Source: Lepturacanthus savala
Taxonomy: Eukaryota > Chordata > Actinopteri > Scombriformes > Trichiuridae
Direction of reading: 5' to 3'
Assembly: GCA_030544235.1 (NCBI GenBank)
Contig: CM060465.1
Coordinates: 34,672,488-34,736,487 of the forward strand
Length of the DNA stretch: 64,000 nucleotides
Shown: piece by piece, positions 21,851 to 33,999 of the stretch
Layout of the letters: each line of letters opens with the position of its first letter
Numbering within the stretch: the stretch's first letter is position 1
Notes under the pieces: generated by a model
The model's input: only the letters and a program-made list of their open reading frames with translations
What the model was told of the DNA's origin: nothing
Database searches by the model: none
Program-made: the position numbers and the translations under genes

Positions 21851-23260
21851 GCAATGATATTAGCAATGATTAGTCAATTAATTGATTAATTGCCAACTAT
21901 CACATTAATCAACTATTCTGATAATCGATTAATTGATTTGAATCATTTTTAATTAGAAAATGTCTAAATTCTCTGGTTCCAGCTTCTCTTCTCTGATTAT
22001 TTCCTGGTTTCTTTAGTCTCTATAATAATAAACTGATGATCTTTGGGTTGTGGACAAAAAAAAAGACATTTTAGGTTGAATCCTCAACTTTTATGAACCA
22101 AACAACTAATCAATTAATCATTTGAATAATTAATCGAGTAATCAACTATCAGAATAGTTGTTAGTTGCAGCCCTGATTGGTTTATTTTTAGCGTCTTTCT
22201 TAATTTTGGTCATTTTATTATTGATAATTTACTATTTATTTAGTTTCTTTCTTGATTTTAAATAACTTGTTTAGAATTTACTTTTCTTAAAACTTGACTT
22301 GTGGAGCTGCAACGATTAATCAATTAGTTGCCAATGACTAATCAATTAATCAACTGTCAGAACAGTCAATAGTTGTAACTTTAGTGTCTATAATATAAAG
22401 AATGAGGAAGTGATTTTAGGGCAAAGTTCTAGAAAGATCAGTATAAACTAAAATAGAACTGCAACGATTAGTCGATTAATCGATTAGTTGAAACTTTTAC
22501 ATTAATCAACAACTATTCTGGTCATTTATTAATGGATTTGATTCAATTTTAAGAAGAAAATGTCCAAATTCTCTGATTATTTCCTGGTTTCTTTAGTCTC
22601 TATAATAATAAACTGATGATCTTTGGATAATATAGGTTGAATCTTCAACTTTGGAAACACTGATCAACATTTTACACCATTTTATGAACCAATCAACTAA
22701 TCGATTAATCGATTAATCGACTAATCGTTGCAGCTCTACTCATGATAGGTTAAAAAGTTTGATTTTATAGAGTCAATAATAATCTGTCTATTAAAATATG
22801 ACCAATAATTAAATGATTCAGATTCACACTTCTAGTGATCATAAATCAGGATATCTAACTATTGGTTTGATATCAAACTGGCGATTAGTTGATTAATTGA
22901 TCACTATTAAATTAATCACCATTTCTTTAGTCTCTATAATAATAAACTGATGATCTTTGGGTTGTGGACAAAAAAAGACATTTTAAGTTGAATCTTCAAC
23001 TTTGGGAAACATCGATTTACATTTTACACCATTTTATGAACCCAACAACTAATCGATTAATCGTTTCAATAATCGATTGATAGCCAAGTAGATGCAGAGT
23101 TGATGTTAAGAAATGAAAGGATTACGTTTAATCTTATTCTTCTATAACAATAAACTGATGATCTTTAGGTTGTGGACTATTGGTTGATCCATGTTTTACA
23201 CCATTTTATAAACTAAACTACTAATTGATTGTTAGAATTATCAGTTATTAGTTATTAGTT
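21850..23260 (-). mobile_element. Reverse cluster of ATCGATTAATCG elements with inverted-pair spacers
   Basis: Copies occur near 21865-22170, 22310-22380, 22450-22735 and 22880-23095, with the internal block in reverse (TCTCTGGTTCCAGCTTC at 21971). The part at 22100-22475 is the inverse of 2955-3310. The part at 22450-23170 is mirrored by 27420-28500. CAGCCCTGATTGGTTTATTT marks one boundary at 22168. Confidence 0.8.
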
Positions 23261-23640
23261 ACAGCCATGACCTGTTTAGTTTCCTTCGTATAACAAATGA
23301 ACAACCAATGAAGACCCAGCGCATGCAAATAACAAATAAAAAATTTAACTTTAATTATATCCCAACAAAAGATTCATAGATTTGTATTGATAATTAATTA
23401 GCTGAGTATTTTTTATAAATAAATAATGCTCCTAAAACTTCAGTTAAATCCCTCATGTGACATCTGCTTCCCTCACGTCTCAAGCAATTTTAGAAATAAA
23501 TTGCTTTTTGTTCATAAAACACACTATTATTATTATTATTATCAATAATATTAAGAGTGTTTGAGAAGCCGCCATTAAAGTCTGCTGAGTTTATATGAAA
23601 GGAAATGAAGGGTCAGGGAGGAAAGTGCCTTTATTTAAAA
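23260..23640. other. AT-rich intergenic sequence
   Basis: Apart from a short (ATT)n run at about 23525-23543, no repeat or gene is recognised. Confidence 0.5.
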
Positions 23641-24560
23641 AGCTGTCCATCACGACCAGAGAATAACCAGATTTCAATTAAAGAGGAAAATCTTTATTGT
23701 CATGGGACCCAGAGCGAGTCCCCGGCATCGGCCTCCAGGGTTTGACTTCACTCCATTTCATTATCTCCCTGCTGCATGCATGGATTTCCTTTTCCCTCCA
23801 GCCTCCAGATATTCACCTATGGAGGCGTTCAGCAGGAATCAATGAAGAGAACCGTGTTCTCGGGTGGATTCTGTACAGCGTCACACACCGACTGGAGCGT
23901 TTAAACTTGGATTTTTAACAATCGATGGCGTTTGTTGCAGTAATCAGACTCTAAAAGACTCAAACCCGGAACATTTATCAGGCATTTAACGCTTCTTTTG
24001 GAGAAAATAACCTTAAACCGCTGCAAAAACAGAAAGAAAAGAATAGAAAAGCATACAATGCTCACAATAAGTTAGGGATATTGTGAGATAATGATGTTTC
24101 TTCGCATTCATTATTAATATTAAAGGGAACTTTTGCTTTTTTAGATTTATTGGCACTTTTTCTGTGTTTTGGTGCCATGATTTTGACGTGTGAGGGTTTC
24201 TACTTTGAATTTAGATTTATTTATAGCAGGAGGGTCACAACGTCATACAACACGTGATTGACGGTTTAATAAAAAGCTGAAGTTCTGATCCTGTTTGCAG
24301 GTCAGCCAGCTCCAGTGTGACATTGAAAGGATAATCCAGGATTCTTCTCCACTCATTACTTCACCAACACAAACTGTGATATAATAATCCTTTAAGCTAC
24401 TGTTGTGTATTAGGCCGCGTCGCTCACTAAACAACTGCTTTGGTATTTTCTGGATTGAGTTTCCTGCTGGATTCACCCAAACAAACATGTCCACTGGATG
24501 AGAAATGTGGATTTAAGGGAAAACAACGGGTCCTATTGTTTAGTTGTTGGATAGAAAAAC
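23640..24560. other. Unique segment, candidate conserved non-coding element
   Basis: The sequence at 23640-24000 is non-repetitive and of mixed composition, including GCTGCATGCATGGATTTCC and TTAACAATCGATGGCG. Open frames at 23697-23918 (+) and 24243-24494 (-) match no family and lack splice context. The rest to 24560 is ordinary AT-rich sequence. Confidence 0.35.
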
Positions 24561-24669
24561 AGCAAATGTGATTAAATCACATAATCCTGAAGGTTAAACA
24601 GTCACAGTCCATTTATACTATGTCTCTGTTATTTGGTTGTTCTTTGTTTTAGGTTGGATTTCTCTGTTT

Positions 24670-25920
24670 TAGGAGAAATAACCAATGATAATTAATCTAT
24701 TGATTATTAAACGATTAATCAATTAGTCGTTGGGTTCATAAAACAGTTGAAGATTCAACCTAAAATGTCTTTTTTTTGTCCAATTTACTATTATAGAGAA
24801 TAAAGAAACCAGGAAATAATCAGAGAAGAGAAGCTGGAACCAGAGAATTTGGACATTTTCTTCTTAAAAATGACTCAAATCAAATGTGGGGTTCCTCAGG
24901 GTTCCGTTCTAGATCCTGTGAAGTTTCAGTCATCAGTTTATTATTAGAGAGACTAAAGAAACCAGGAAATAATCAGAGAAAAGAAGCTGGAACCAGAGAA
25001 TTTAGACATTTTCTTCTTAAAAAATGACTCGAATCGATTAATCGATTACCAAAATAGTTGGCGATTAATCCAATATTTGGTAACTAATCATTTAATCGTT
25101 GCAGCTCCAACACTTCTGCGGTTCAGAATAATCCAAAGTTGACTACATCCCATATTCATAGATACAAGAACTTGTCATATATTTTCCTGATTAGAGCTGC
25201 AAAGATTAGTTGATTAATCGATTTGTTTCCAACTATTATATTAATTGTCAACTATTTTCATTATTGATTAATCGATTTTGAAGAAGAAAATGTCAAAATT
25301 CTCTGGTTCCAGTTTTTCAAATCAGATTATTTTCTTGTTTTTTAGTCCTTTCATAATAGTATAATTTTAATATTTAATTATTTTATATTATTATAATATA
25401 ATATAATATAATATAATATAATAATATAAAATAATTATTATTATAGAGACTAAAGAAACCAGGAAATAATCAGAGAAGAGAAGCTGGAACCAGAGAATTT
25501 GGACATTTTATTTTGAAAAATGGCTCAAATCGATTATTAAAATAGTTAACGATTAATCTGAAGTTGTCTGTCAGGTTAGTGGATTATATATTATAGTAAT
25601 TGAGGATATAAATGAAGATTAATTTAATAGTTTATCAGAATAGTTGGTTATATAGAGGTTCCCAACATTGTTACATTAAATATATCAACTATAGCCTTTA
25701 ATCCTTAGAATTTTTGTAACTTTTGGGATTAGAACAATGATTTTTCCTTCACTTTTGCTTCTCCACTGGTGGATCTGGACCAAATTTACACATTTTTGTT
25801 TTGTCCACAACCCAAAAATCATCAGTTTATTATTATAGAGACTAAAGAAACCAGGAAATAATCAGAGAAGAGAAGCTGGAACCAGAAAATTTAGACATTT
25901 TCTTCTTTAAAAAAATCAAT
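24670..25920 (+). mobile_element. Forward cluster of ATCGATTAATCG elements
   Basis: Copies with GAAGCTGGAACCAGAG lie near 24831, 24983, 25481 and 25872. The first carries the RT-motif insert starting at 24895. A reverse fragment (TTCTCTGGTTCCAG near 25299) lies between them. A pentanucleotide-like TATAA run at about 25385-25425 has expanded inside one copy. Confidence 0.75.
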
Positions 25921-26230
25921 TAATTAATTAAATGTCACATGGTTTTTAATCATAAAAACAAAACCAACAGACATGAATCCACCAAAAAAGCCAAGGATTT
26001 ATACAAAATCAATAACTATTAATGACTTTAGATGAATTATTTGTATTTTAGAATTAACCTAAAACCTTAATCTGACTCCTGGTAGATGATTTGACTGATT
26101 AGAATCAACATTTCTAGTTAGATTTTCTGTTTTCTGCTTCCATAGAGACGATAATAACGTCCACAGAGACACTGCTGCTGCTGCTGCTTCACCTTAAACA
26201 TCTGCTTCCATCAGAATGAGCTTCTCTCCA
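25920..26230. other. AT-rich intergenic sequence
   Basis: Nothing is recognised other than a (CTG)5 run near 26173-26187. Confidence 0.5.
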
Positions 26231-27230
26231 GAAATATTCCTGTAATCTGCAGCCTCCTGCTATCAGTCACAGCACAGAACACAGGTCCTGCTGCCCTCCG
26301 AACATGCATAAATAATGATAATGGTGTTGAGGAGCTCTGATTAGGGAGCATCTCTGTGTTTTGTTGGTCAAAGTGCCCTTGAAAATAATAAGAGGTGTCT
26401 GAAAAATGGCTTTTCTTGGAGCAATCTGTGCCATATTCCTCCGCTGGAAACCGTACGGCTCATTATGCATTTCTCAGCTTGGTAACCTTAAATTGCATTG
26501 TTGCTGTAATGCGTCTGATTAATCTATTTCAGTGTTACCAATGCCTTGGAGTGCAAGGAATAGGATGCTAAATTAGTTTGAGATTAGGTTTTGTAATAAG
26601 TTTCACATGAGGGGGGAATGAGCGGCGTTTCCTCCCGAAACCCCAGATCATTTAACGCCTCCGCCGCAGCCGCTTCACCGGCGCTGGAGGGAGATTCGCT
26701 GGAAATTGTGGAGTTTGTTGAAGAACCGGTTCCACCCAAAGGGATTTCACCCATCCCCCAAGTCCAAAACCAGAGGGAGAACCCGCTTTCTGTAGTCGTT
26801 CGGCTTAAAAAAATCCACCAGTTAAACTAAATCAGTTTGTCGTGTTTTGCAGGATTTTGACCGTGGATGTTTTTCAAGGTATTCCCAGATTTGCCCTTTT
26901 CCGTGTCAGAGATAAGTGTTCCAGTGAATCCATCATGTGTCGTCGGGCTGTCAGAGTTTCGGGAAAAACAATTAAAGGTTTCACACACAGGTCGAGCTGC
27001 TCCAATAGTCAATGAACCGCCCTCTGTGTGTGTGTGGGCCCGGGGAGGATGGATTCATTAGGAAATGCCAGCGAGAGGAGGGAGGTGGGCGCGTGTGGAA
27101 GACAATTAAATGACCTACGGTATGAGGTTAAGGACTCGAGGGACGCTAAATAAAAAAAAAGGAAAAGAAGAAACAAGTGCGGAGAAGAAAGTTTGCTCAA
27201 TTATTCTGCAATTAACACAAAACGGGTCAG
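26230..27230. other. Long non-repetitive island, strong candidate conserved non-coding element
   Basis: About 1 kb lies free of the repeats that surround it. The core at 26300-26600 includes CATGCATAAATAATGATAAT, GTGCCCTTGAAAATAATAAG, TCATTATGCAT (26460-26470) and CTGATTAATCTATTTCAG, dense in homeodomain/POU-type sites. A 70-codon open frame (26618-26830) has no known domain. The region is enclosed by inverted clusters at 21.9-23.3 and 27.3-28.6 kb. Function is inferred. Confidence 0.45.
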
Positions 27231-27329
27231 AGAAGACAAGGAAATTGTAGTGTAGCTCCAGGAAAACCTCTGGAACTTTAATTCTATTAAAGTAATATCT
27301 GGATATCCTGATTTATAACAAGGTTTCTA

Positions 27330-28560
27330 ACCTATCACTAGTAGAGCTGCAACAATTAGTTGATTAATCGATTAGTTGTTTGGTTCATAAAATGGTGTAA
27401 AATGTCTTTTTTTGTCCACAACCCAAAGATCATCAGTTTATTATCATAGAAGACTAAGACTAAACATAATCCTTTCATTTCCTAGCATCAACTCTGCATC
27501 TACTTAGCTATCAATCGATTATTGAAATGATTAATCGATTAGTTGTTTGGTTCATTAAATGGTGTAAAATGTAAATCAATGTTTCTTAAAGCTGCAGATT
27601 CAACCTAAAATGTCTTTTTTTGTCCACAACCCAAAGATCATCAGTTTATTATTATAGAGACTAAAGAAATGGTGATTAATTTAATAGTGATCAATTAATC
27701 AACTAATCGCCAGTTTGGTATCAAACCAATAGTTATAGATATCCTGATTTATGATCACTAGAAGTGTGAATCTGAATCATTTAATTATTGGTCATATTTT
27801 CATAGACAGATTATTATTGACTCTATAAAATAAAACTTTTTCACCTATCACGAGTAGAGCTGCAACGATTAGTCGATTAATCGATTAATCGATTAGTCGT
27901 TTGGTTCATAAAATAGTGTAAAATGTAAATCAATGTTTCCAAAAGCTGAAGATTCAACCTAAAATGTATTTTTTTGTCCACAACCCAAAGATCATCAGTT
28001 TACTATTATAGAGACTAAAGAAATGGTGATTAATTTAATAGTGATCAATTAATCAACTAATCGCCAGTTTGATATCAAACTGATATTTAGATAATCTGAT
28101 TTCTAACCACTAGAACTATAAACCTGTTTATCATTTAATTATTGGTCATATTTTAATAGACAGATTATCATTGACTGTATAAAATCAAACTTTTAAACCT
28201 ATTATGAGTAGAGCTGCAACGATTAGTTGATTAATCGATTACTTTTAGACTTCTTGGCTATCAATCGGTTATTGAAATGATTAATCGATTAGTCGTTTGG
28301 TTCATTAAATGGTGTAATATGGAAATCGCTGTTTCCCAGAAGAGAATTTGGACATTTTCTTCTTAAAAATGAATCAAATCCATTAATAAATGACCAGAAT
28401 CATTGGTGATTAATGTAAAAAGTTTCAACTAATCGATTAATCGACTAATCGTTTCAGTTCTATTTTAGTTTATACTGATCTTTCTAGAACTTTGCATTAA
28501 AATCACTTCCTCATTCTTTAGATTATAGACACTAAGGCTACAACTAACAACTTCTTGGCA
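27330..28560 (+). mobile_element. Forward cluster of ATCGATTAATCG elements
   Basis: Element starts (AGAGCTGCAAC) occur near 27344, 27856 and 28210, with the travelling spacer CAGTTTGGTATCAAACC or similar between them. AGCATCAACTCTGCATCTAC at 27484 and TTTTAGTTTATACTGATC at 28463 are mirrored in the 22.4-23.2 kb cluster, so the two clusters are inverted copies of one larger segment. Confidence 0.8.
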
Positions 28561-29100
28561 CAACTGGTTTTAATGTGTTTTCATCCAGCTCCACAGCAGT
28601 AAAGCGTCTTTTTAATTGTTTGCACAGTAGGAAAATAAGGAAGGTGAGTTATTTGTGTTATTTCCTGTAAATTAAAACTTCCATATGGTAGAGAGGGGAT
28701 TTAATATGTTTCTGATTAGAGGAAGCTCTAGTTGTTCTATAACGCTGTAAATCCAATTCCCACAGCCTGTATTCAGAAACTGTGGCTTAAAACAAGTCCT
28801 CAGGACTTCTGGGAAGTTGTGATGTCACAACTATACAGTCACCGCCCTGTCATTGCAATCAGAGCTGCAGAGAGATGTAAAAACTTCTTAAAACTACAAA
28901 TATATATTTTATCTGATGCATTTTAACCCAAACTGTGATATTTGCCCTGATCCTAACAATGTGTTTTTTGCGCCTAAACCTGAATATACTTTAACCTTAA
29001 AACTTAAATATTCTAACAATGCTTCTCTGATGTGAGAAGATAGATATGTAAAAACCTCTTATACTGTGATAAGAATTCTGTCTTTGTTATAAAGAAAAAT
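28560..29100. other. Intergenic sequence with a probable old repeat fragment
   Basis: GTTGTGATGTCACAAC (28816-28831) is a perfect small palindrome of 7-bp arms in a stretch that reads like an old interspersed repeat. No coding signal is present. Otherwise nothing is recognised. Confidence 0.4.
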
Positions 29101-29109
29101 TAAAGAAAC

Positions 29110-29433
29110 AGGCTTTGATGTTGAATTTTATATTTCAGCTGCTCCACAGCGCCCCCACTTCACATTCACTGTGATTCAGGTGAAACATGGAATTACAAGT
29201 GTCATGAGATTTTGAAGCCAAAACAGAGAAAAATGCTTCCTTTTTTATCGAAAAACATGCCACGTTGAAGCAAAAACCTCTTATACTGTGATTTCACACT
29301 GGAAAATTAATCAGGGGTTGAATTTTGTTTAAGTTTCAGCTGCTCCACAGCGCCCCCACCTCTGATTCACTGTGATGCAGGTGAAACATGGAATTACAAG
29401 TGTCGCAGGATTTTGAGAGAAACTGCTGCACAT

Positions 29434-29532
<99 letters not shown>

Positions 29533-29700
29533 AAAATACTGTGATAAGAATTATGTCTTTGTTATAAAGAAAAATTAAACAGGGTTTGATGTTGAATTTT
29601 GTGTTTCAGCTGCTCCACAGCGCCCCCACCTCTGATTCACTGTCATTCAGGTGAAACATGGAATTACAAGTGTCGCAGGATTTTGAAAGGAATTTATTGC
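29110..29700 (+). repeat. Three direct copies of a roughly 90-200-bp repeat (CTGCTCCACAGCGCCCCCAC)
   Basis: The block CAGCTGCTCCACAGCGCCCC, followed by TTCACTGT and CAGGTGAAACATGGAATTAC, occurs at about 29137, 29337 and 29608. Each copy is preceded by TTGAATTTT and followed by a diverged tail. Two inverted copies lie at 31.3 and 31.7 kb. Strong local conservation and both orientations suggest an interspersed element that was duplicated locally. Confidence 0.8.
29431..29531. repeat. (TA)n microsatellite
   Basis: About 90 bp of nearly pure TA is inserted in the second copy of the preceding repeat. It is self-complementary and likely length-variable. Confidence 0.97.
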
Positions 29701-29959
29701 AAAACAAGGCGTAAACCTCACATACTGTGGTTTTCTGATAATCACATTGAAAATGTGATTATCAGGGCATGAATTGATATTGATATTAAAGATGTAGACA
29801 TGACACTCAGGTGTTGTTTTTGCATTATAAAACACCAGGTCACTGATTACTTTATTATCTTTTGACAGCATTTCCTGCTGCACATTTTTGCTAATGAAGA
29901 GCACTTTCTGTGCAACGGAGCAGAAAGTCATAAAAGCTACTTTAACGTCCCCATCACGC

Positions 29960-30420
29960 CTTTTTTTTTATCAAATTAAAATCAGCTCCTTCCTTCCTTA
30001 GCGAAAGATTCTATGCTGAAAATCATCCGACGTTCATTTTCCGGCCTTATCCAAATTCCTTTAAATTCAATTAGCGTTTGAGGGCGCTGCCTTCTCCCTA
30101 TCATCATAATTACACACTCTGGCGTTTTTTATGAGGCTCGTTCACAAAGAGCAGCGTCCCGTTTAATCTGCTGCAGATCGTTCTGACTCCCGGCTGATAG
30201 CTGTAACCAAAAAAAAAAAAAAAAGTTAAGGGCAATCATCCAGCTCATAAAACACGATTGTTCCCGCCATCAAACCTGCAGCTGAATAGACGCGTGATAA
30301 TCGATATTTCTGCTTTGTTTTCATGCTAATAAATTCCTTTTTTGGGGATTTTGTCCCTCAAATTGTCAAACCTCTGCTGGGAATTTACAACACTGAGTCA
30401 AAGCTAATCCTTTTTACCTA
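29960..30420. other. Candidate conserved non-coding element
   Basis: The segment near 29995-30180 is non-repetitive, with AGATTCTATGCTGAAAATC, TTCAATTAGCGTTTGAGGG and CATCATAATTACACACTC, including a homeodomain-type TAATTA core. A poly-A run at about 30209-30224 follows. Enhancer function is inference from complexity and motif content. Confidence 0.4.
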
Positions 30421-31290
30421 AAACACCTTTTTTTCCTTTTTCTATCTCTGTTTTCTTTTTACAGAAACAGCTTCTGGGTTGTCGTTATTATTCAGGTGTT
30501 GTCCCAGGAGAAGAGAAATCCTCCCATAGGAGGCTGCATCTCTGTTTCCTCCCATCACGCTGCTTCATTATACAGTCAATACAAATAACAACACTATCTG
30601 GGGTTTGTTTCTGGCTGCTGCTGCAGACCGGGACGATAGAAATGCTGCTTTTTTATCGTGGACAGAGAGAATCGTGTTTCAGATGAAGGTTAGAGTCGGA
30701 CATTTCTCTGCTGCATGAAGCTATTAGACACATTTACATGAATATCAACATATGTGATTGGAATTTAACTACAGTTTAATGCAGTAAAGCCTTAAACCAA
30801 AGGTAAAAATCCATTTATAAAAGCATATATCTCCATTACAAATCTAAATCTATTAAAGTTACACTTGAAAACATGAAGATTTATTATTTTTGACTCCTTG
30901 TAAATGTCACATGTTTTTATCTGGTTTATTTAATAGATTTTAATGTGTAATTGAATCATACTCATGTTTTCTAATTAATTCGAACCTGTACTGACATTAA
31001 AACAAGCTAATTTTACTTCAATAAATGTAATTAGAAAAAAGACATGTAGAATAGAAAAAGACATGTAAAATATTTGGTTTTATTCATTGTCTGAATGTTA
31101 AATTTATTAAAAGAAAAACAGCTTTAATTCAATTAGATTCAACTTAAATATGTAGGAGTGACTAAAATCGACATAATTCATTTTAGTACCAAAAATAGCA
31201 GAAGTAATTCCATCCTAATGTATTAAAGTAGAATTCTCTTGGAAAATTAAAGTAGATTTTACTCCAAATAATTTTAAAAATTAAAAAAAG
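30420..31290. other. Ordinary intergenic sequence
   Basis: AT-rich sequence without a recognised gene, RNA or repeat. Confidence 0.5.
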
Positions 31291-31760
31291 ACATGTAATT
31301 CCATGTTTCACCTGAATGACAGTGAATCAGAGGTGGGGGCGCTGTGGAGCAGCTGAAGCACAAAATTCAACATCAACCCCTGATTCTTTAATTATTCTTT
31401 ATAACAAAGACATGCTATAATATTAAGAACATGTAAAGAAGTAGGAAACAGACAAAAATAGCTAAAAGTTTAGTTAAACTGGATTTAACTGAAATGCATA
31501 GGATTGGCTAAATCTACATAATTCATTTTAGTTCCAAAAATAAGTAGAAGTACTCTCATCCTAATATAGTTAAGTAGAATTCTCTCGGGAAAATTAAAGT
31601 AAATTCTATTTCTAATTTTAAAAATAAATAAAAATAAATTTTCTCTCAAAATCCTTCGACACGTGTAATTCCATGTTTCACCTGAATCACAGTGAATCAG
31701 AGGTGGGGGCGCTGTGGAGCAGCTGAAACACAAAATTCAACATCAACCCCTGATTCTTTA
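31290..31760 (-). repeat. Two inverted copies of the CAGCGCCCCCACC repeat
   Basis: AATTCCATGTTTCACCTGAA and GGTGGGGGCGCTGTGGAGCA occur at about 31298-31355 and 31668-31725. They are reverse complements of the copies at 29.1-29.7 kb. Between them the sequence AATTCTCT.GG.AAAATTAAAGTA also recurs (31229 and 31577), so the two copies arose by a roughly 370-bp direct duplication. Confidence 0.8.
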
Positions 31761-33400
31761 ATTTTTCTTTAGAACGAACACATGGTACAATATCAAGAAG
31801 ATATACAAGTACAATCAACTTAAAATATACATGTAGAGTTAGATAAATTACATAATTACTAAAAAATCCACTTGATATAATAGAATTAAGTCAATTAAAA
31901 CATGTTTTCAGTGTAGTCCTACAGTTTAAAACTCACTTAAATGACTGAATCTTGTACCATATGTATTATAGCACCTTAAAAAGCATAGTATAAAAGTACA
32001 AAAACTACAAATATAAGAAATAGTAACTGACAGAACACTTTCTACACGTTAGCTGCCTGGCTACTTCAAACTTAAGCCACTTTGCTAGTATTAGCATTAG
32101 CCGTTAGCATCCACTTTGCTACAACAGTCAAACACGCCATTTTAGATTAATTTGCGGACGTTGCCTGATGTTTCTGGTGTTTTTACAGATAAAGTTATAG
32201 CATTTCGCTGCATTTTTACACGTTTGACCCTTTGACCCTGTCGACCGCTAGCGTCACGTCGTCGCCTGTCAGCAGAAACTTCATCATTAGAGGACGGTTG
32301 GTGTAAAAATATAAGGAATATATATGTGGAACATTAAATTCCTGACAGCAGAACCAGCACTGACCCAATTAGGGTCCGGTTCTCGGTCCTCGTCGCCGCT
32401 GCCGGTGACGTTTTTAGGCTAATTTAGCATCACGGGTAAACAAAGAAGTCTCTCGGGTGCTTGTTTTCTGCTCCACTGCTGAGGAGATGTTGTGTTTAGC
32501 TGCTGGTGTGTGTTCAGGAGTGTGTGTGACTCATTAGTGGTGTGTTTGTGTGTGTGTTTGTTGGCCAGCTAGCCTCATTAGCTGCAGCGCTAATATCCGC
32601 GTGGTGTTTCTAGTCTAATAATTCCATGTTTGCTGTGGTGTTTAGAGTCAAAGAAACGTCAACTATTACATTACAAGCATCAGAAAAGTTGCAGCTGCTG
32701 AATAAACTCATTCACTTCAACACACAAACGCATTTAAACGTTTTCCTACATATAAATATATCAGTTTAGTCACTAACAATCATGGTAAATAGTATTTTAA
32801 TGACTGACAACTAGAGTTGCCGCTTGCACAAATATGCACACACATGGAGATCCACCCAAAACCTAGAAAATGTCCATGAATGGAAGTAGAATAGTTTATT
32901 CAGATGGATTTAATGATTTATCAGTGATTAATGGACACAAATCTGCTTTTTTATCCAATGTATTTGACAAATAATCATATTTTGGTGTCATTCCACATGC
33001 AAACTTTATATTTCTCAGTGTTTTTAAAGGTATTCAAAGACATTTTACAAACAAATATACAAGAAAAAGTTGCAGAGATAAAGATAAATAGATAAAGTTA
33101 TAATAAGAACATTAGAAATTACTATTTAAACATTAAAAGTTATTTTATTGGTGGGTTTTGGTGAATGTTTGGTCATAATTGACAAGTGGAAACTCAGAAG
33201 TTTATATTTAATCTAATATTTATTAAGTACAATGATGCAAAAATACTTGATTAAGCATTAAAAAATGATAATTTAAATATTAAAAGCTGTATTAAATGAT
33301 GGGTTTTGGTGAGAGAAGAGGAATATGTTAAATAAAATAAAATAAATACCAACAGAGAAAATAAAATAAAACAAAAGTAAATGAGGTATGAGGGAGGTGA
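31760..33400. other. Intergenic sequence with a CpG-containing patch
   Basis: The part at 32090-32640 is richer in G+C and contains repeated TTAGC/GCTAG words, GACCGCTAGCGTCACGTCGT and a tandem TGACCC pair (32225-32238). It could be a weak promoter or enhancer. I see no exon. The remainder is AT-rich with nothing recognised. Confidence 0.35.
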
Positions 33401-33414
33401 GTAGATTATTGCAC

Positions 33415-33985
33415 ATGGGATTATTGGAAAAAGAATACAAAAATATAAATAATGAAAAATACCACTATATTGGGAAAAGAATTAAAAATATATAAATAAT
33501 AATAAAAAATATCACTATATTGGGAAAAGAATAAAAAATATATAAATAATAATAAAAAATATCACTATATTGGAAAAAGAATAAAAAAAATATAAATAAT
33601 AAAAATATCACTATATTGGAAAAAGAATAAAAAATAAGTAAAAAATTAAAATAAAAATCTTAAAATTATCACTATATTGGAAAAAGAATACAAAAATATA
33701 AATACAAATTTTAAATAATTTGAAAAATATCACTATATTGTAAAAAATACAGAGACAAAAGTAAAAGTTTAAATAAAAATTTAAAAAATATCACTATATT
33801 GGAAAATACAAAAATATAAATCAAAATTGTAAATAAAAATGTTAAAAATATAAATATATTGGAAAAAGAATACAGAAATATAAATAAAAAATTTAAATAA
33901 AAAATTTAAAAATATAAATATATTGGAAAAAGAATACAGAAATATAAAAATATTTAAATACAAATTTTTAAAAATTTCACTATAC
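33415..33985. repeat. AT-rich minisatellite, roughly 50-60-bp unit
   Basis: The unit contains ATCACTATATTGG, then AAAAGAATA, then a run of AAATATAAATAA steps. About ten copies with drifting length occur; later copies change CACTATATTGG to AAATATATTGG. The array is purine- and A-rich on the + strand. Confidence 0.85.
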
Positions 33986-33999
33986 GTAAAAATACTCTC

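Noticed and set aside
26618..26830. 70-codon frame with a fairly protein-like composition
   Set aside because: No recognisable domain, no splice context and no neighbouring exon. It lies at the edge of a non-coding island.
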